From contig NZ_CP152276.1 in NCBI RefSeq assembly GCF_038719015.1, positions 2,461,501 to 2,525,500 of the forward strand: a stretch of 64,000 nucleotides of DNA, given 5' to 3'. The first letter of the stretch is position 1. Every line of letters begins with the position of its first letter. A program made the position numbers and the translations under genes. A model generated the notes under the pieces. It was not told the DNA's origin, searched no databases, and saw nothing but the letters and a program-made list of their open reading frames with translations. Positions 52,178 through 62,504 of the stretch are shown piece by piece. Origin of the DNA: Nguyenibacter vanlangensis. Lineage in GTDB: Bacteria > Pseudomonadota > Alphaproteobacteria > Acetobacterales > Acetobacteraceae.

Positions 52178-53620
52178 TTATCGCCCCGGCTGGTTCTGGG
52201 CGTAGTCGTTCATCCCCCACAGACGATTCCTGACGGCGTTGTAATACGCCGTCTCGTCATAGAGCGGGACGTTCAACTGCAGGTCCGAGGCCGTCAGCCG
52301 GCCGATCGCCGCCGCGACGCCGTAGGACGCGGTGACCAGGTTGCCCAGCCCCTGGACCAGCGTGATCTCGGATTGCAGCAGGGCCTGCTGCTGCTGCAGG
52401 ACTTCGAGCGTGGTGCTGACGCCTTCCAGCGCCTGGCGCCGCACCCCGTCGCGCGCCGCGACATTGGCCGTGATCGCCTGCCGGTCGCTGGCGACCGCCG
52501 CGCGGTCGGCGGCGAGCTGCCGCCAGGCGGACGAGGCGAGCTGGACCGCCTGCCGCCGCTGGGCATCGACCGCGCGATGCGCGGCCTGGGCCTGCTGCCG
52601 GGCCTGGCGGATGCCCGCATATTCCGACCCGCCCTGGTAGACGGGGACCTGCATCGTCAGTTCGGCATATTTGTTTTCGGTGAACTGGCCGCCAAGTCCC
52701 TGGTTGACGCCGCGCTGATAGGCAAGCTGGGCGCTGACGGTCGGCATGAGTGCCGCCACCGCGACATCGACGTTATCCCGCTGCGCGGATTCGGAAAAAA
52801 TGGCGTTGATGACGTTGGGGTTATTCTGTTCGGCCAGCGTGTCGGCGCCCTGTTCCGACGTGACCGGCAGGGCCAGCGGCTGGGGCGGCGCCAGGTCGGC
52901 GGCGGCGGGAGCGCCGACGACCTGCAGATAGGCCGCGCGGGCGGCGTCCAGCGTGCCCTGGGCCTGCTGGCGCTGGGAGGTGGCCGCGGCCAGCGCCGCC
53001 TGGGCCTGGGCCACGTCGGTCCGGGTGATTTCGCCGTCGCGGAAGCGCGTTTCGGTCGCCCGCAACTGGTCGGCCAGCACCTGTTCGTTGCCCTGGTTGA
53101 TCTTGAGCAGCGCCGTGTCCTGGACCACGCCGACATAGGCGCCGACCACGTCCTGGAAGACTTTCTGCTCGACCGAGATCAGGTTGGCCCGTTCGGCCAT
53201 GACCTTGTTGACCGCCTGATGGGTCGAGGCCGTGGTCTTGCCGCCCTGGTAGATCGGCTGCTGGATGCTGGCGCCGGCCGTGTAGCCCGGCGTCGAATAG
53301 GTGCGGGAATAGCCGAGAAACGCGTCATTTCCGCGATAATTGCTCTGCCCGCTGAAATAGGTCGCGCCGACCTGTCCGGAGATCTGGGGCCGCCAGCCCG
53401 CGAGGGCCTTGGGCACGTCCTCGTCCTGGGCGCGGAGGGTCGCGCGCTCCTGCTGCAGGGTGGGATTGGTCAGGTAGGCCGCGGCCAGAGCCTGGGCCAG
53501 GGTGTGGGGCACGAAACCGGCCGGGACGGGGCCCGCGTCCACGGACAGGCGCGCATCGGCGCCCGACGGGGACAGAAGGGCGACGGCGGCGCCGAAAGCC
53601 GCGGCGAAAGGAGCTTTCAT
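52178..53620 (-). CDS. TolC-family outer-membrane efflux/secretion protein
   Basis: A 480-residue TolC-type duct. A signal peptide (AVALLSPSGADARL) precedes two homologous halves of long helices and short strands. The family marks TLAQALAAAYLTNPTLQQERA, IQQPIYQGGKTTASTHQA, RFRDGEITRTDVAQAQAAL and PVYQGGSEYAGIRQARQ are clear. ATG 53620 is used because it opens the signal peptide; GTG 53644 is in frame. No inner-membrane partner is adjacent, so it may serve the type I exporter at 3193-6897, which lacks one, or an RND pump elsewhere. Confidence 0.92.
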   Translation of the reverse strand: MKAPFAAAFGAAVALLSPSGADARLSVDAGPVPAGFVPHTLAQALAAAYLTNPTLQQERATLRAQDEDVPKALAGWRPQISGQVGATYFSGQSNYRGNDAFLGYSRTYSTPGYTAGASIQQPIYQGGKTTASTHQAVNKVMAERANLISVEQKVFQDVVGAYVGVVQDTALLKINQGNEQVLADQLRATETRFRDGEITRTDVAQAQAALAAATSQRQQAQGTLDAARAAYLQVVGAPAAADLAPPQPLALPVTSEQGADTLAEQNNPNVINAIFSESAQRDNVDVAVAALMPTVSAQLAYQRGVNQGLGGQFTENKYAELTMQVPVYQGGSEYAGIRQARQQAQAAHRAVDAQRRQAVQLASSAWRQLAADRAAVASDRQAITANVAARDGVRRQALEGVSTTLEVLQQQQALLQSEITLVQGLGNLVTASYGVAAAIGRLTASDLQLNVPLYDETAYYNAVRNRLWGMNDYAQNQPGR

Positions 53621-53816
53621 TCGGTTTTTCACGACCCTATCCACGTCACGGCGCAGGTATCATCCTGTGAAGACATTCATTTGCGAGACATCGGCAATTT
53701 GCGGGACATCGGCGGCGAGACCCGATCCACCGGATGCGGACCAGGCTGACGGATACGCGGATTTCGGCAAGCCCGTCAACGATCGGCCGCGCCGGAGGCG
53801 GGACGATGCCGGGCCG

Positions 53817-54998
53817 TCAGGCACCGGCCTGCAGCAGGCCGGGCAGGCCGGCATGGATGCGCGCGACGGCTTCGGTCAGGATCGGCTGTCGTTTGCAGAA
53901 TGCGAACCGCACCAGATGGTCCGGCGGGTCCGCACTGTCATAGAAGGCCGAGACCGGGATGGCGGCGACGCGGCAACGTTCGGTCAGCGCGCGGCAGAAC
54001 GCGGCGTCGCTGCCCGCAAAGCCGGCCGAGCGGATATCGGCCACGACGAAATAGGAGCCGTCGCAGGGCAGCACGGTGAAGCCCGCCGCGCGCAGCCCGC
54101 GGGACAGCAGGTCGCGTTGGGCCTGCATGTCGGCCGCGAGCGTGGCGAAATAGGCATCGTCCTTGTCCAGCCCCATCGCGACCGCGCGCTGCAGGTTGGG
54201 CGCCGTGGTGAAGGTGAGCAACTGGTGGGCCTTGGCCACGCAGGCGGCGATCGGCGCGGGCGCGGTGACGTAGCCGACCTTCCATCCGGTCAGCGAGAAG
54301 CTCTTGCCCGCGCTGCCGATGCGCACGCAGCGCGGACGCATGCCCGGCAGGGTCATCAGCGGGATGTGGCGCGCCGTGCCGAAGGTGAGATGTTCGTACA
54401 CCTCGTCGCAGATCGCATAGACGTCGTGGCGGGCCAGCAGGCCGGCGATGAAGTCGAGTTCGTCCAGGTCGAAGACCTTGCCGGTCGGATTCATCGGCGT
54501 GTTGAGCATCAGCGCCTTGGTCTTCGGCCCGAAGGCGGCGGCCAGTTCGGCGCGCGGCAGCGACCAGTCCGGCGGCGTCAGGCGCACCGGGCGGGGGATG
54601 GCACCCAGCGCGCGGATGACCGGGGCATAGGTGTCGTAGAGCGGTTCGAGGAGGATGACCTCGTCGCCCGGATCGACCAGCGCCATCAGCGAGGCGGTCA
54701 GGGCCTCGGTCGCGCCGGAGGTGACGACCACCTCGCTCGCCGGGTCGACCGCCAGGCCGTAGAAGCGCGCGTTCGACCGCGCGACGGCGCCGCGCAGTTC
54801 GGGCAGGCCGGTCAGCGGCGGATACTGGTTGCGCCCGTCGCGCAGGGCGGCGCAGGCGGCCTCGATCATGTCGGCGGGGCCCTCGGTGTCGGGGAAGCCC
54901 TGGCCGAGATTGATGGCGTCATGCTGGACCGCCAGGGCCGACATGACGGTGAAGATGGTCGTCGGCAGGCCCGACAGCATGCTGTTCGGCGATTTCAT
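53817..54998 (-). CDS. PLP-dependent aminotransferase, class I/II
   Basis: A 393-residue fold-type I aminotransferase. The N-terminal INLGQGFPDTEGP, substrate-side NQYPPLTGLPELRGAVA, LNTPMNPTGKVF and the PLP lysine in RIGSAGKSFSLTGWKVGY match the methionine/kynurenine aminotransferase-like (YbdL) subgroup that moves amino groups among glutamine, methionine and aromatic amino acids. Length is normal. It is divergent from glnB across a 228-bp region, which might link it to nitrogen supply, but only by position. Confidence 0.9.
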   Translation of the reverse strand: MKSPNSMLSGLPTTIFTVMSALAVQHDAINLGQGFPDTEGPADMIEAACAALRDGRNQYPPLTGLPELRGAVARSNARFYGLAVDPASEVVVTSGATEALTASLMALVDPGDEVILLEPLYDTYAPVIRALGAIPRPVRLTPPDWSLPRAELAAAFGPKTKALMLNTPMNPTGKVFDLDELDFIAGLLARHDVYAICDEVYEHLTFGTARHIPLMTLPGMRPRCVRIGSAGKSFSLTGWKVGYVTAPAPIAACVAKAHQLLTFTTAPNLQRAVAMGLDKDDAYFATLAADMQAQRDLLSRGLRAAGFTVLPCDGSYFVVADIRSAGFAGSDAAFCRALTERCRVAAIPVSAFYDSADPPDHLVRFAFCKRQPILTEAVARIHAGLPGLLQAGA

Positions 54999-55217
54999 GT
55001 CTTTCTTCCCCGGGATCCGCGACGTGGGGATTCCCGTTTCTGTCGTCCCGAAAAGGCGCTCGGGGCCCGATTTGCCCCTTCTGCCGCCCGATCACGCGCA
55101 GATGTGCGGAATATGCCGCCTTTTTGCAATCCGATCCGATTGCCCGGCGGCGCAACCCGTGCAACGGTAAGGTGGCAACGGGCCCCGGGTGATGCCGGGA
55201 CCGCAGCGAGGACGTGA

Positions 55218-55565
<348 letters not shown>

Positions 55566-55748
55566 TCCCCAGCCAGCGCGTCCTATCCCCTTTCCTTTTC
55601 CGCCCGGCGGGTCCGGCGGCCCATCGGGCCGGCGCACCAGGGCCGGCGGGCACGCGGGCCCGGCAGGCTATCGACAACGGCGCCCCATTTTCGTAACCGT
55701 TTCACCGCCGTGTCGAGCGGCCCCACCAGTTAAGGCAGGTAAATCAGA

Positions 55749-57209
55749 ATGGCCAAGAAAGCCCCGAGCGCAGTTCCGACGACGACGCCCACCTATTCCG
55801 CCGAGGCTGTCGCCAAGGTGTTCAGCCTGATCCAGGAGCATTCCGTCGAGCTTGTGGATCTGCGCTTTACCGATCCGCGCGGCAAGTGGCAGCACACGGC
55901 GCAGCATGTCTCGACGATCGAGCAGGACACGTTCCGCGACGGGTTCATGTTCGACGGGTCGTCGATCGCCGGCTGGAAGGCCATCAACGAGAGCGACATG
56001 ATCCTGCTGCCGGACCCGGCGACCGCGGTCATGGACCCGTTTTCGGCCAAGCCGCAACTGATCCTGATCTGCGACATCATCGAGCCCTCGACCGGGCAGT
56101 TCTATAACCGCGACCCCCGCGCGACCGCCAAGCTGGCCGAGGCCTATCTGAAGTCGACCGGGCTGGGCGACACCGCCTTCTTCGGTCCGGAAGCCGAATT
56201 CTTCGTCTTCGACAGCGTCAAGTTCGGCACCGGCCCGAATTTCGGCATTTACCAACTGGACGGCATCGAGGGACCGGGCGCGTCTCTGAAGGATTATCCG
56301 GAAGGCAACATGGGCCACCGTCCGGTGGTGAAGGGCGGCTATTTCCCGGTGCCGCCGGTGGACAGCGAGGCCGACCTGCGCGCCGAGATGCTGTCGACCA
56401 TGGGCGAGATGGGCCTGCCGATCGAAAAGCACCATCACGAGGTCGCGCAGTCCCAGCACGAGCTGGGCACCAAGTTCGCCACCCTGGTGAAGTCCGCCGA
56501 CTTCATGCAGATCTACAAATACTGCGTGCACAACGTCGCCCATTCCTACGGCAAGACGGCGACCTTCATGCCCAAGCCGATCTATGGCGACAACGGGTCG
56601 GGCATGCACGTGCACCAGTCGATCTGGAAGGGCGGCAAGCCGGTCTTCGCCGGCAACGGCTATGCCGACCTGTCCGACCAGGCGCTGTATTACATCGGCG
56701 GCATCATCAAGCACGCCAAGGCGCTGAACGCGTTCACCAACCCCTCGACCAATTCCTACAAGCGGCTGATCCCGGGCTTCGAGGCGCCGGTGCTGCTGGC
56801 CTATTCGGCCAGCAACCGCTCGGCGTCATGCCGCATTCCGTATGCGACCAGCCCCAAGGCCAAGCGGGTGGAAGTGCGCTTCCCCGATCCGACGGCGAAC
56901 CCGTACCTGGCGTTCTCGGCCATGCTGATGGCCGGCCTGGACGGCATCAAGAACAAGATCCATCCGGGCGACGCCATGGACAAGGACCTGTACGACCTGC
57001 CGCCCGACGAACTGAAGCAGATCCCCACCGTCTGCGGATCGCTGCGCGAGGCGCTGCTGGCCCTGGAAGCCGACCATGAGTTCCTGCTGGCCGGCGGCGT
57101 GTTCTCCAAGGACCAGATCGACAGCTACATCGCCATCAAGTGGCAGGAAGTCTACAAGTTCGAGCACATCCCGCACCCCGTCGAGTTCGAGATGTATTAC
57201 TCCGTCTGA
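55749..57209 (+). CDS. glnA: Glutamine synthetase, type I
   Basis: A 486-residue GSI making glutamine from glutamate, ammonia and ATP. Signatures are [28 protein letters not shown], the metal/ATP region [17 protein letters not shown] and [15 protein letters not shown], and [20 protein letters not shown]. The adenylylation site is Tyr415 in DKDLYDLPP, so it is the adenylylatable beta subclass. A ~12-residue N-terminal extension ([12 protein letters not shown]) is present. It forms a unit with glnB and ends at the strong terminator 57234. Confidence 0.97.
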   Translation: MAKKAPSAVPTTTPTYSAEAVAKVFSLIQEHSVELVDLRFTDPRGKWQHTAQHVSTIEQDTFRDGFMFDGSSIAGWKAINESDMILLPDPATAVMDPFSAKPQLILICDIIEPSTGQFYNRDPRATAKLAEAYLKSTGLGDTAFFGPEAEFFVFDSVKFGTGPNFGIYQLDGIEGPGASLKDYPEGNMGHRPVVKGGYFPVPPVDSEADLRAEMLSTMGEMGLPIEKHHHEVAQSQHELGTKFATLVKSADFMQIYKYCVHNVAHSYGKTATFMPKPIYGDNGSGMHVHQSIWKGGKPVFAGNGYADLSDQALYYIGGIIKHAKALNAFTNPSTNSYKRLIPGFEAPVLLAYSASNRSASCRIPYATSPKAKRVEVRFPDPTANPYLAFSAMLMAGLDGIKNKIHPGDAMDKDLYDLPPDELKQIPTVCGSLREALLALEADHEFLLAGGVFSKDQIDSYIAIKWQEVYKFEHIPHPVEFEMYYSV

Positions 57210-57233
57210 TCCGGCCGGGATCGACGAACATGG

Positions 57234-57269
57234 AAAGGGTGCCGGGCCGCGGGGGCCGGCACCCTTTTT
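57234..57269 (+). terminator. Rho-independent terminator of glnA
   Basis: A 12-bp perfect stem, AAAGGGTGCCGG with CCGGCACCCTTT, has a GC-rich loop and a T-run ending at 57269. It begins 25 bases after the glnA stop and also lies 20 bases from the ClC gene's stop on the other strand, where the A-run lets it act both ways. Confidence 0.92.
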
Positions 57270-57288
57270 CTTTGGGACGTCGCGCCGT

Positions 57289-59166
57289 TCAGAGCCGGGC
57301 GTGGAGACGGCCCTCGCCGGCCAGTTCGCGGCGGGTGCGGTCCAGTTCCTCGCTGTAGCGGCGCAGGGCGTGCTGTTCGGTCAGCATGCCCAGGACGATG
57401 CGGGACTCGGCGCTGTCGACCACCGCGAGGGCGTCGCTTTCGGACTGTTCGAAGCGGGCGATCGCCTCGCGCACATTCATCTGGGGCAGCAGGATGACGT
57501 CGCGATATTGCGCGAAGCGGGTCAGGTCGCCGGTTCCATCCGCATCTTCGGCATGCAGGTCGGGGGCGTACAGGTCGGGCACCTGGAGCAGCCCGACATA
57601 GCGCCCGCCGCCATCGACCAGGACGATGCGCTGGGCCGAACCCAGCGGATAGGCATGGCGGGCAGCCTGTATGGTGGTGGTGGCGCAGAGGGATTTGACG
57701 TCGCGCCGCATCATCCGCCCGACCGTCAGGGTGCGGATCCAGCCGACATCGACCGCCGAACGGATGGATTCGCCACGCAGATGGAAGCGCCAGGTGGCGA
57801 AGGAATAGCCGAAGGTGCGGCGCACCGTCAGGCCGGAGATGACCGAGGCGACCAGCACGGCGACGGTCAGCGGCAGGCTGCCGGTCATTTCCAGCGCCAG
57901 GAAGACCATGGTCATGGGCGCGCCGACGACGGCCACGGCCATCGCGCTCATGCCCACCAGGGCGCAGAGTTCGGTCGAGGGGGCGGCGGCCGAGACCAGC
58001 GCCAGGCCGCCGCCGAAGGCCGCCCCGGTCAGCACGCCGAGATAGAGCGAGGCATAGAACAGGCCGCCGCGGAATCCGGCGCCGATCGACACCGACGAGG
58101 CGACGGCCTTCAGCGCCAGCAGCACCAGCACCCACCCGGTGGGGTGGCCCCGTTCCAGCGCGATGCGCATCGCCCAGTGGCCCGAGGACAGGACCGAGGG
58201 CGAGACCAGCGCCATCGTGCCGATGACGGCCCCGCCGACCGCCGGATGCGACCAGGCCGGCAGGCCCGAGCGGCGGAACAGGCTTTCGGCCAAGGTGACG
58301 CAATACATCAGCGCCACCCCGAGCAGGGCGGCGACGATGCCCAGCGTGGCCACCGGCAGGTAGTCGTTCAGATGCAGGCTGGCCGGCAGGGTGACCGACA
58401 CGCCGGGCGCCGCGCTGTGCAGCAGGTGCGTCACCCCGATGGCGCAGATCGAGGCCAGCGCCACGGGGGCCAGGTTGGCCAGCGAATAGGTGCCGATCAC
58501 CAGTTCGAACGCATAGAATGCCCCGGCCAGCGGCGCGTCGAACGCCGCCCCGATGGCGCCGGCGGTGCCGCATCCGACCAGCAGGCGCAGATCCTCGCGC
58601 CGGACGCGGAACATGCGGCCGATACGCGAGCCGGCGGCGGCGCCGATCTGGCTGAAGCCGGCTTCGAGTCCCACCGAGGCGCCGACGCTGTTGGAGAATA
58701 CGGTCTGGATGGCGACGATGGCGCTGTCCCGCAGGGACATGCGGCCGCCATGCAGGGCGTTGGCCTCGATCGGGTCGACAGGACGCCCGGGGACGTACCG
58801 GGCGATGAACACGCCGAGCCCGCCGAAGGCCAGGCCGCCCAGGACGGGCACGAGCACCGCGCGCAGCGGTTCGAGGCGGTCCAGGCCGGAGATCCGTCCA
58901 TCGCCCGTGGCCATGAAGAGCAGGCGGTGCGCCAGCAATGTTGCGTGGGTCATGGCGGCGACCAGCAGCCCGGCTCCCGCGCCCACGCATGCCGCCAGCA
59001 TCACCAGCCAGATCTCGTCGGCGCGGACCAGGGCGCGCAGCAGGCGTGGCGCGTGGGAGACGGGAATGGCGGGCCGGTCGGCGCGGGCGGAACCCGGCAC
59101 CGTCCCCGCCCGCGGCGCGCGCTGACGGCGCAGATGGTTCAGCAGGCCGGAACTGGGAGACGGCAC
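57289..59166 (-). CDS. ClC-type chloride channel/antiporter with CBS domains
   Basis: A 625-residue ClC protein. About ten membrane-embedded helices span ~50-440. The gating-glutamate segment appears as SVGLEAGFSQIGAA, with GLEAG in place of the usual GREGP. AVAVVGAPMTMVFLALEMTG is the conserved late helix. Two CBS domains follow (~450-610: VGRMMRRDVKSLCATTTIQA and DVILLPQMNVREAIARFEQ), as expected for nucleotide-regulated ClCs. The GTG start at 59166 is weakly supported. The gene stands alone and converges on glnA. An acid-tolerance role is plausible, not shown. Confidence 0.9.
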   Translation of the reverse strand: MPSPSSGLLNHLRRQRAPRAGTVPGSARADRPAIPVSHAPRLLRALVRADEIWLVMLAACVGAGAGLLVAAMTHATLLAHRLLFMATGDGRISGLDRLEPLRAVLVPVLGGLAFGGLGVFIARYVPGRPVDPIEANALHGGRMSLRDSAIVAIQTVFSNSVGASVGLEAGFSQIGAAAGSRIGRMFRVRREDLRLLVGCGTAGAIGAAFDAPLAGAFYAFELVIGTYSLANLAPVALASICAIGVTHLLHSAAPGVSVTLPASLHLNDYLPVATLGIVAALLGVALMYCVTLAESLFRRSGLPAWSHPAVGGAVIGTMALVSPSVLSSGHWAMRIALERGHPTGWVLVLLALKAVASSVSIGAGFRGGLFYASLYLGVLTGAAFGGGLALVSAAAPSTELCALVGMSAMAVAVVGAPMTMVFLALEMTGSLPLTVAVLVASVISGLTVRRTFGYSFATWRFHLRGESIRSAVDVGWIRTLTVGRMMRRDVKSLCATTTIQAARHAYPLGSAQRIVLVDGGGRYVGLLQVPDLYAPDLHAEDADGTGDLTRFAQYRDVILLPQMNVREAIARFEQSESDALAVVDSAESRIVLGMLTEQHALRRYSEELDRTRRELAGEGRLHARL

Positions 59167-59437
59167 GGCAAATACTTTCGCGCGGCGCCAGCGGCGGCAA
59201 GGCGCCCGTGCCGCCTATTTGAAGTCATGTCCCCCCCAGATCAACCGAAATATCGGCCGAAATATCCGCCGAAGAACGCGGGCGGACCCCGAACCCGGAC
59301 AACGCCCCGCGCACGGCGGGCGTTCCTGAGGCGGCCTTTGCGCGCGGCGCGGAAGACCATAAGCTGCATCCCGACCCGCGGAATCGGGGACCGATGACGG
59401 GCCCGGTGCGAGACGCGGAAGGAAGGATGGTGCTGCC

Positions 59438-60223
59438 GTGCTGCTGAACGTGATCGCGCGCGAGCCCGAGCAGGAGGGCGGCATGGCGCGCCCGCCCATC
59501 GTGCTGCTGCACGGGCTGTTCGGCCGGGCGCGCAACCTGGGATTCTTTCAGCGGCGCCTGGCGCGGACGCGGCGCACCCTGGCGATCGACCTGCGCAACC
59601 ATGGCGACAGTCCGCACGGGCCGATGGATTACAACAGCATGGCGGCGGACCTGCTGGAGACGCTGGCCCATCATGCGGCGCTGCCGGCGACCCTGGTCGG
59701 CCATTCGATGGGCGGCAAGGTGGCGATGACCCTGGCCCTGACCCGGCCGGGCATGGTGCACAGCCTGCTGGTGGCCGATATTCCGCCCGCCAGGACCGGC
59801 CATGGCCAGTTTTCGCTGGGCGAGCAGATGTTGCGGGTGAAATTCCCGCCCCATCTGAACAGGGCGGAAGCCGACACGCTGCTGGCGCGCGACATTTCCA
59901 ATACCGACGTGCGGGCGCTGATGCTGCAGAACCTGCGGCTGGGCGACAATCCGGGCTGGACCATCGGGCTGCGCGACATCGTGTCGTCGATGACCAATAT
60001 CGAAAGCTGGCCCTATATCCCCGAGGGCTACTCCTATCCCGGTCCGACCCTGTTTCTGGCGGGGGGCAATTCGCCCTATATCCGGCCGGAACATTACGGG
60101 GTGATGCGGCGGCTGTTTCCCCGTTACCGGCTGGAGCTGATCGAGAAGGCCGGGCATTGGCTGCATGTGGAGAACCCGACGCGCTTCGCCGCCCTGCTGG
60201 AAGATTTCGTCGAGCAATATTGA
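59438..60223 (+). CDS. Alpha/beta-hydrolase (YbfF-like esterase)
   Basis: A 261-residue alpha/beta-hydrolase. PPIVLLHGLFGRARN holds the oxyanion region, LVGHSMGGKVAMTLAL carries the nucleophile Ser, DIPPARTGHG follows, and the catalytic His is in KAGHWLHVENP. This matches YbfF, a short-chain acyl-CoA/ester hydrolase. GTG 59438 preserves the usual first strand; ATG 59483 has a better ribosome site (AGGAGGG) and would shorten the protein by 15 residues. No secretion signal, so cytoplasmic. Confidence 0.88.
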   Translation: MLLNVIAREPEQEGGMARPPIVLLHGLFGRARNLGFFQRRLARTRRTLAIDLRNHGDSPHGPMDYNSMAADLLETLAHHAALPATLVGHSMGGKVAMTLALTRPGMVHSLLVADIPPARTGHGQFSLGEQMLRVKFPPHLNRAEADTLLARDISNTDVRALMLQNLRLGDNPGWTIGLRDIVSSMTNIESWPYIPEGYSYPGPTLFLAGGNSPYIRPEHYGVMRRLFPRYRLELIEKAGHWLHVENPTRFAALLEDFVEQY

Positions 60224-60245
60224 GGGCGCGGCGGGGCCCGGGCCG

Positions 60246-60992
60246 TCAGCCGGTCAGGATGTTGGCCTGGACCGGCCGCCGGCCCTCTTCCGCCGCGCGC
60301 CAGAGATACCAGGCGGCGGCCGAGCGATGGGGGCTCCAGGCACGGGCGATGTCGGCGAGCGCCCTGGGTTTGGGCTGGGCGTCGAGATGTTTCAGCACGC
60401 GCCAGCCCTCGCGCACGCCGAAATCGTCGACCGGCATGACGTCGGGCCGGCCGAGCGCGAAGATCAGCAGCATTTCCACCGTCCAGCGCCCGATCCCGCG
60501 CAGGCCGACCAGTCTTGCGACCAGTTCGTCGTCGGAGAGGGCGACGGCCTGCGCCCGCGACGGGACGGTGCCGTCGAGGCTGGCGCGGGCCACGCCCTGC
60601 ATCGCCGCGATCTTGCTGCCGGACAGGCCGCAGCCGCGCAGGGCTTCGACCGGAAAGGACAGCAGGGCTGCCGGATCGGGCAGCGTGCCACCCGCGAGCG
60701 CCACCAGCCGCCCCAGGATGGCCTGTGCCGCCTTGCCGTGCAGTTGCTGGTGGGCGATGGCCTCGAGCAGGGCGGCATAGGGTTCCTGGGCGGCATGGAC
60801 GCGCAGGCGGCAGGGGCCGGTGCGGGCGATGAGGGCGGCGAGATCGGGGTCGGCGGCCGAGAGATGGCGGCGGATGGCGCGGTCCCGGGCGGGCGACAGG
60901 CCGAGCATCGGCGGTTCCGCCGCCGGCGGGAGGGGATCGGCCAGAGTGCCGGGCGGGGTATCGGGCCGGGTGTCGGGCGGGGCGGGGGGCAT
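60246..60992 (-). CDS. DNA-3-methyladenine glycosylase II (AlkA-like)
   Basis: A 248-residue base-excision repair glycosylase that removes alkylated purines. The helix-hairpin-helix is LVGLRGIGRWTVEMLLIFAL and the catalytic Asp is in MPVDDFGVREGWR; YAALLEAIAHQQLHGKAAQA is the conserved N-terminal helix. It lacks the N-terminal TBP-like domain of E. coli AlkA, as usual for short bacterial forms. The start is uncertain: ATG 60992 is used, within a Pro-rich leader, and in-frame ATGs inside exist. It converges on the hydrolase gene with a 22-bp gap. Confidence 0.88.
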   Translation of the reverse strand: MPPAPPDTRPDTPPGTLADPLPPAAEPPMLGLSPARDRAIRRHLSAADPDLAALIARTGPCRLRVHAAQEPYAALLEAIAHQQLHGKAAQAILGRLVALAGGTLPDPAALLSFPVEALRGCGLSGSKIAAMQGVARASLDGTVPSRAQAVALSDDELVARLVGLRGIGRWTVEMLLIFALGRPDVMPVDDFGVREGWRVLKHLDAQPKPRALADIARAWSPHRSAAAWYLWRAAEEGRRPVQANILTG

Positions 60993-61274
60993 GACGCCAT
61001 GCCAGCAGAGTCCGGGCGGCAAGACAATCCCGCCCGACCGCCCCCATGGCGCGGCATTGCGCGCGGCATTGCGTGGCGCCGCGATGGGGCGCCGTGACAG
61101 TGCGGAACATGACAACGGGATTGCCGCAGGCTAGTGTAGCGTGCGAGAGAGTCGCCCGGGATTGGGACCCGGGACTGGACCCCCGGGACTGGAACATTGT
61201 CCGACGGCATCGTTTCGGGCCATGATCGCAACGGAGTGCGCCGCAGGCGACCACGCGGAGAATCGCGGCTTTTC

Positions 61275-62432
61275 ATGACGGTGACACTCAGCCCTTCCTC
61301 CCGCTATCGCCAGGCCGAGGAGCCCGTCCTGATCCCCCGCACCCCGGGTGCGGGGCGCGGGCCGCACCGCCGCCATCCCCACCCGCCGGTCCGGCCATCG
61401 CAGGGACGCGAGGGCCTGCGGCCCGTGCCGGTCGCCCGGCCGGACGAGTACCGGCCGCTGCGCCGCGCCGGCGCGCCGATGATCCGGCCGGATACGCTGG
61501 AAGAGCCCGGCGTGGCCACCGTCCTGGTCCTGTCGGCGCTGGCGCATCTGATCCTGCTGGCGGTCCTGATACAGGCGGCGCGGCACCAGGCGGGCGCGGC
61601 GGCGGCCCCCGAGAACCCGTCGGTCGAGATGGTCTTCGCCCCGCCGGCGTCGAGCGGCCTGCAGGGGCGCAATTCGCCCGACCTGGCCGGCGGGTCCGGC
61701 GCGCGGCCCAGCAAGCCGACGCCGGACGTGCCGCGCCCCGACCAGCCCCAGACCACCGATTCCGCGCCGTCGCCGACCGTGCCGACGCCGCAGACGCCCG
61801 CGGCCCCGCCTTTGCCGCGCACGCCGTCGGACGAGACGCTGCCGGACCAGCCATCGACCGCGATGCCCAATCCGGCGCCGGTGACCCCGGGCCACGCCGC
61901 CCGGCCCTCGCCCCGGCCGACGCCGCGCCATGCGCGCGCGACACGGCCGCGGACGCCGACGCATGCGCCCTCGCCGTTCGATTCGCCGATGGATTTGTCC
62001 TTTGCCCCGTCGCCCGGGCCGGTGCGCCAGCGGCGCGGCCGGGCCGGCGGGTCGGGCAGTCCGATCGACCTGTCGGTCGGGCCGATGGTACGCAACGGGC
62101 AACTGAACGCGCCCTATTCCACCCAGACCCAGATCCGCGGGGTGAGCGAGGATTACGGCGAGGAGATCGATCGCTGGATCCGCGCCCACATGTACTACCC
62201 CGAGGAAGCGGCCCGTGCCGGGGAGGAGGGTCCGTCCTCGGTCCATGTGGTGCTGGATCGCAGCGGGCGGGTGAAGGCGGTGCGGCTGACCGGGCAGTCC
62301 GGGTCGTACTACCTGGATGCCGCCACCACCGGCATGTTCCATGGCGCCGAACTGCCGCCGGTGCCACCGGACATGACGGGCGACCATTTCGATATCGACC
62401 TGACGATCAACTATATCCTGATCCGGCGTTGA
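61275..62432 (+). CDS. TonB-like energy transducer
   Basis: A 385-residue inner-membrane protein. A ~78-residue Arg/Pro-rich cytoplasmic region precedes one membrane helix (VATVLVLSALAHLILLAVLI, ~83-102). A long Pro/Ser/Thr-rich periplasmic spacer follows, and a C-terminal TonB-like domain holds RWIRAHMYYPEEAARAGEEG and VVLDRSGRVKAVRLTGQSGS. This is TonB architecture with an unusually long cytoplasmic arm. No exbB/exbD is adjacent. ATG 61275 is preferred, although its ribosome site (GGAG) is distant. It could serve the receptor at 44585 (inference). Confidence 0.8.
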   Translation: MTVTLSPSSRYRQAEEPVLIPRTPGAGRGPHRRHPHPPVRPSQGREGLRPVPVARPDEYRPLRRAGAPMIRPDTLEEPGVATVLVLSALAHLILLAVLIQAARHQAGAAAAPENPSVEMVFAPPASSGLQGRNSPDLAGGSGARPSKPTPDVPRPDQPQTTDSAPSPTVPTPQTPAAPPLPRTPSDETLPDQPSTAMPNPAPVTPGHAARPSPRPTPRHARATRPRTPTHAPSPFDSPMDLSFAPSPGPVRQRRGRAGGSGSPIDLSVGPMVRNGQLNAPYSTQTQIRGVSEDYGEEIDRWIRAHMYYPEEAARAGEEGPSSVHVVLDRSGRVKAVRLTGQSGSYYLDAATTGMFHGAELPPVPPDMTGDHFDIDLTINYILIRR

Positions 62433-62504
62433 TGATCCGTCCGGACGGGACGACGGCAGACAGGCCGGGAGGGGCGCCGGGACAGGGCGCCGGATAGGGG
62501 GCAC

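Noticed and set aside
59227..59397. Small basic open frame between the ClC gene and the alpha/beta-hydrolase gene
   Set aside because: It contains a short repeat (PKYRPKYPPK) but has no ribosome site, no known family and a composition like non-coding GC-rich sequence.
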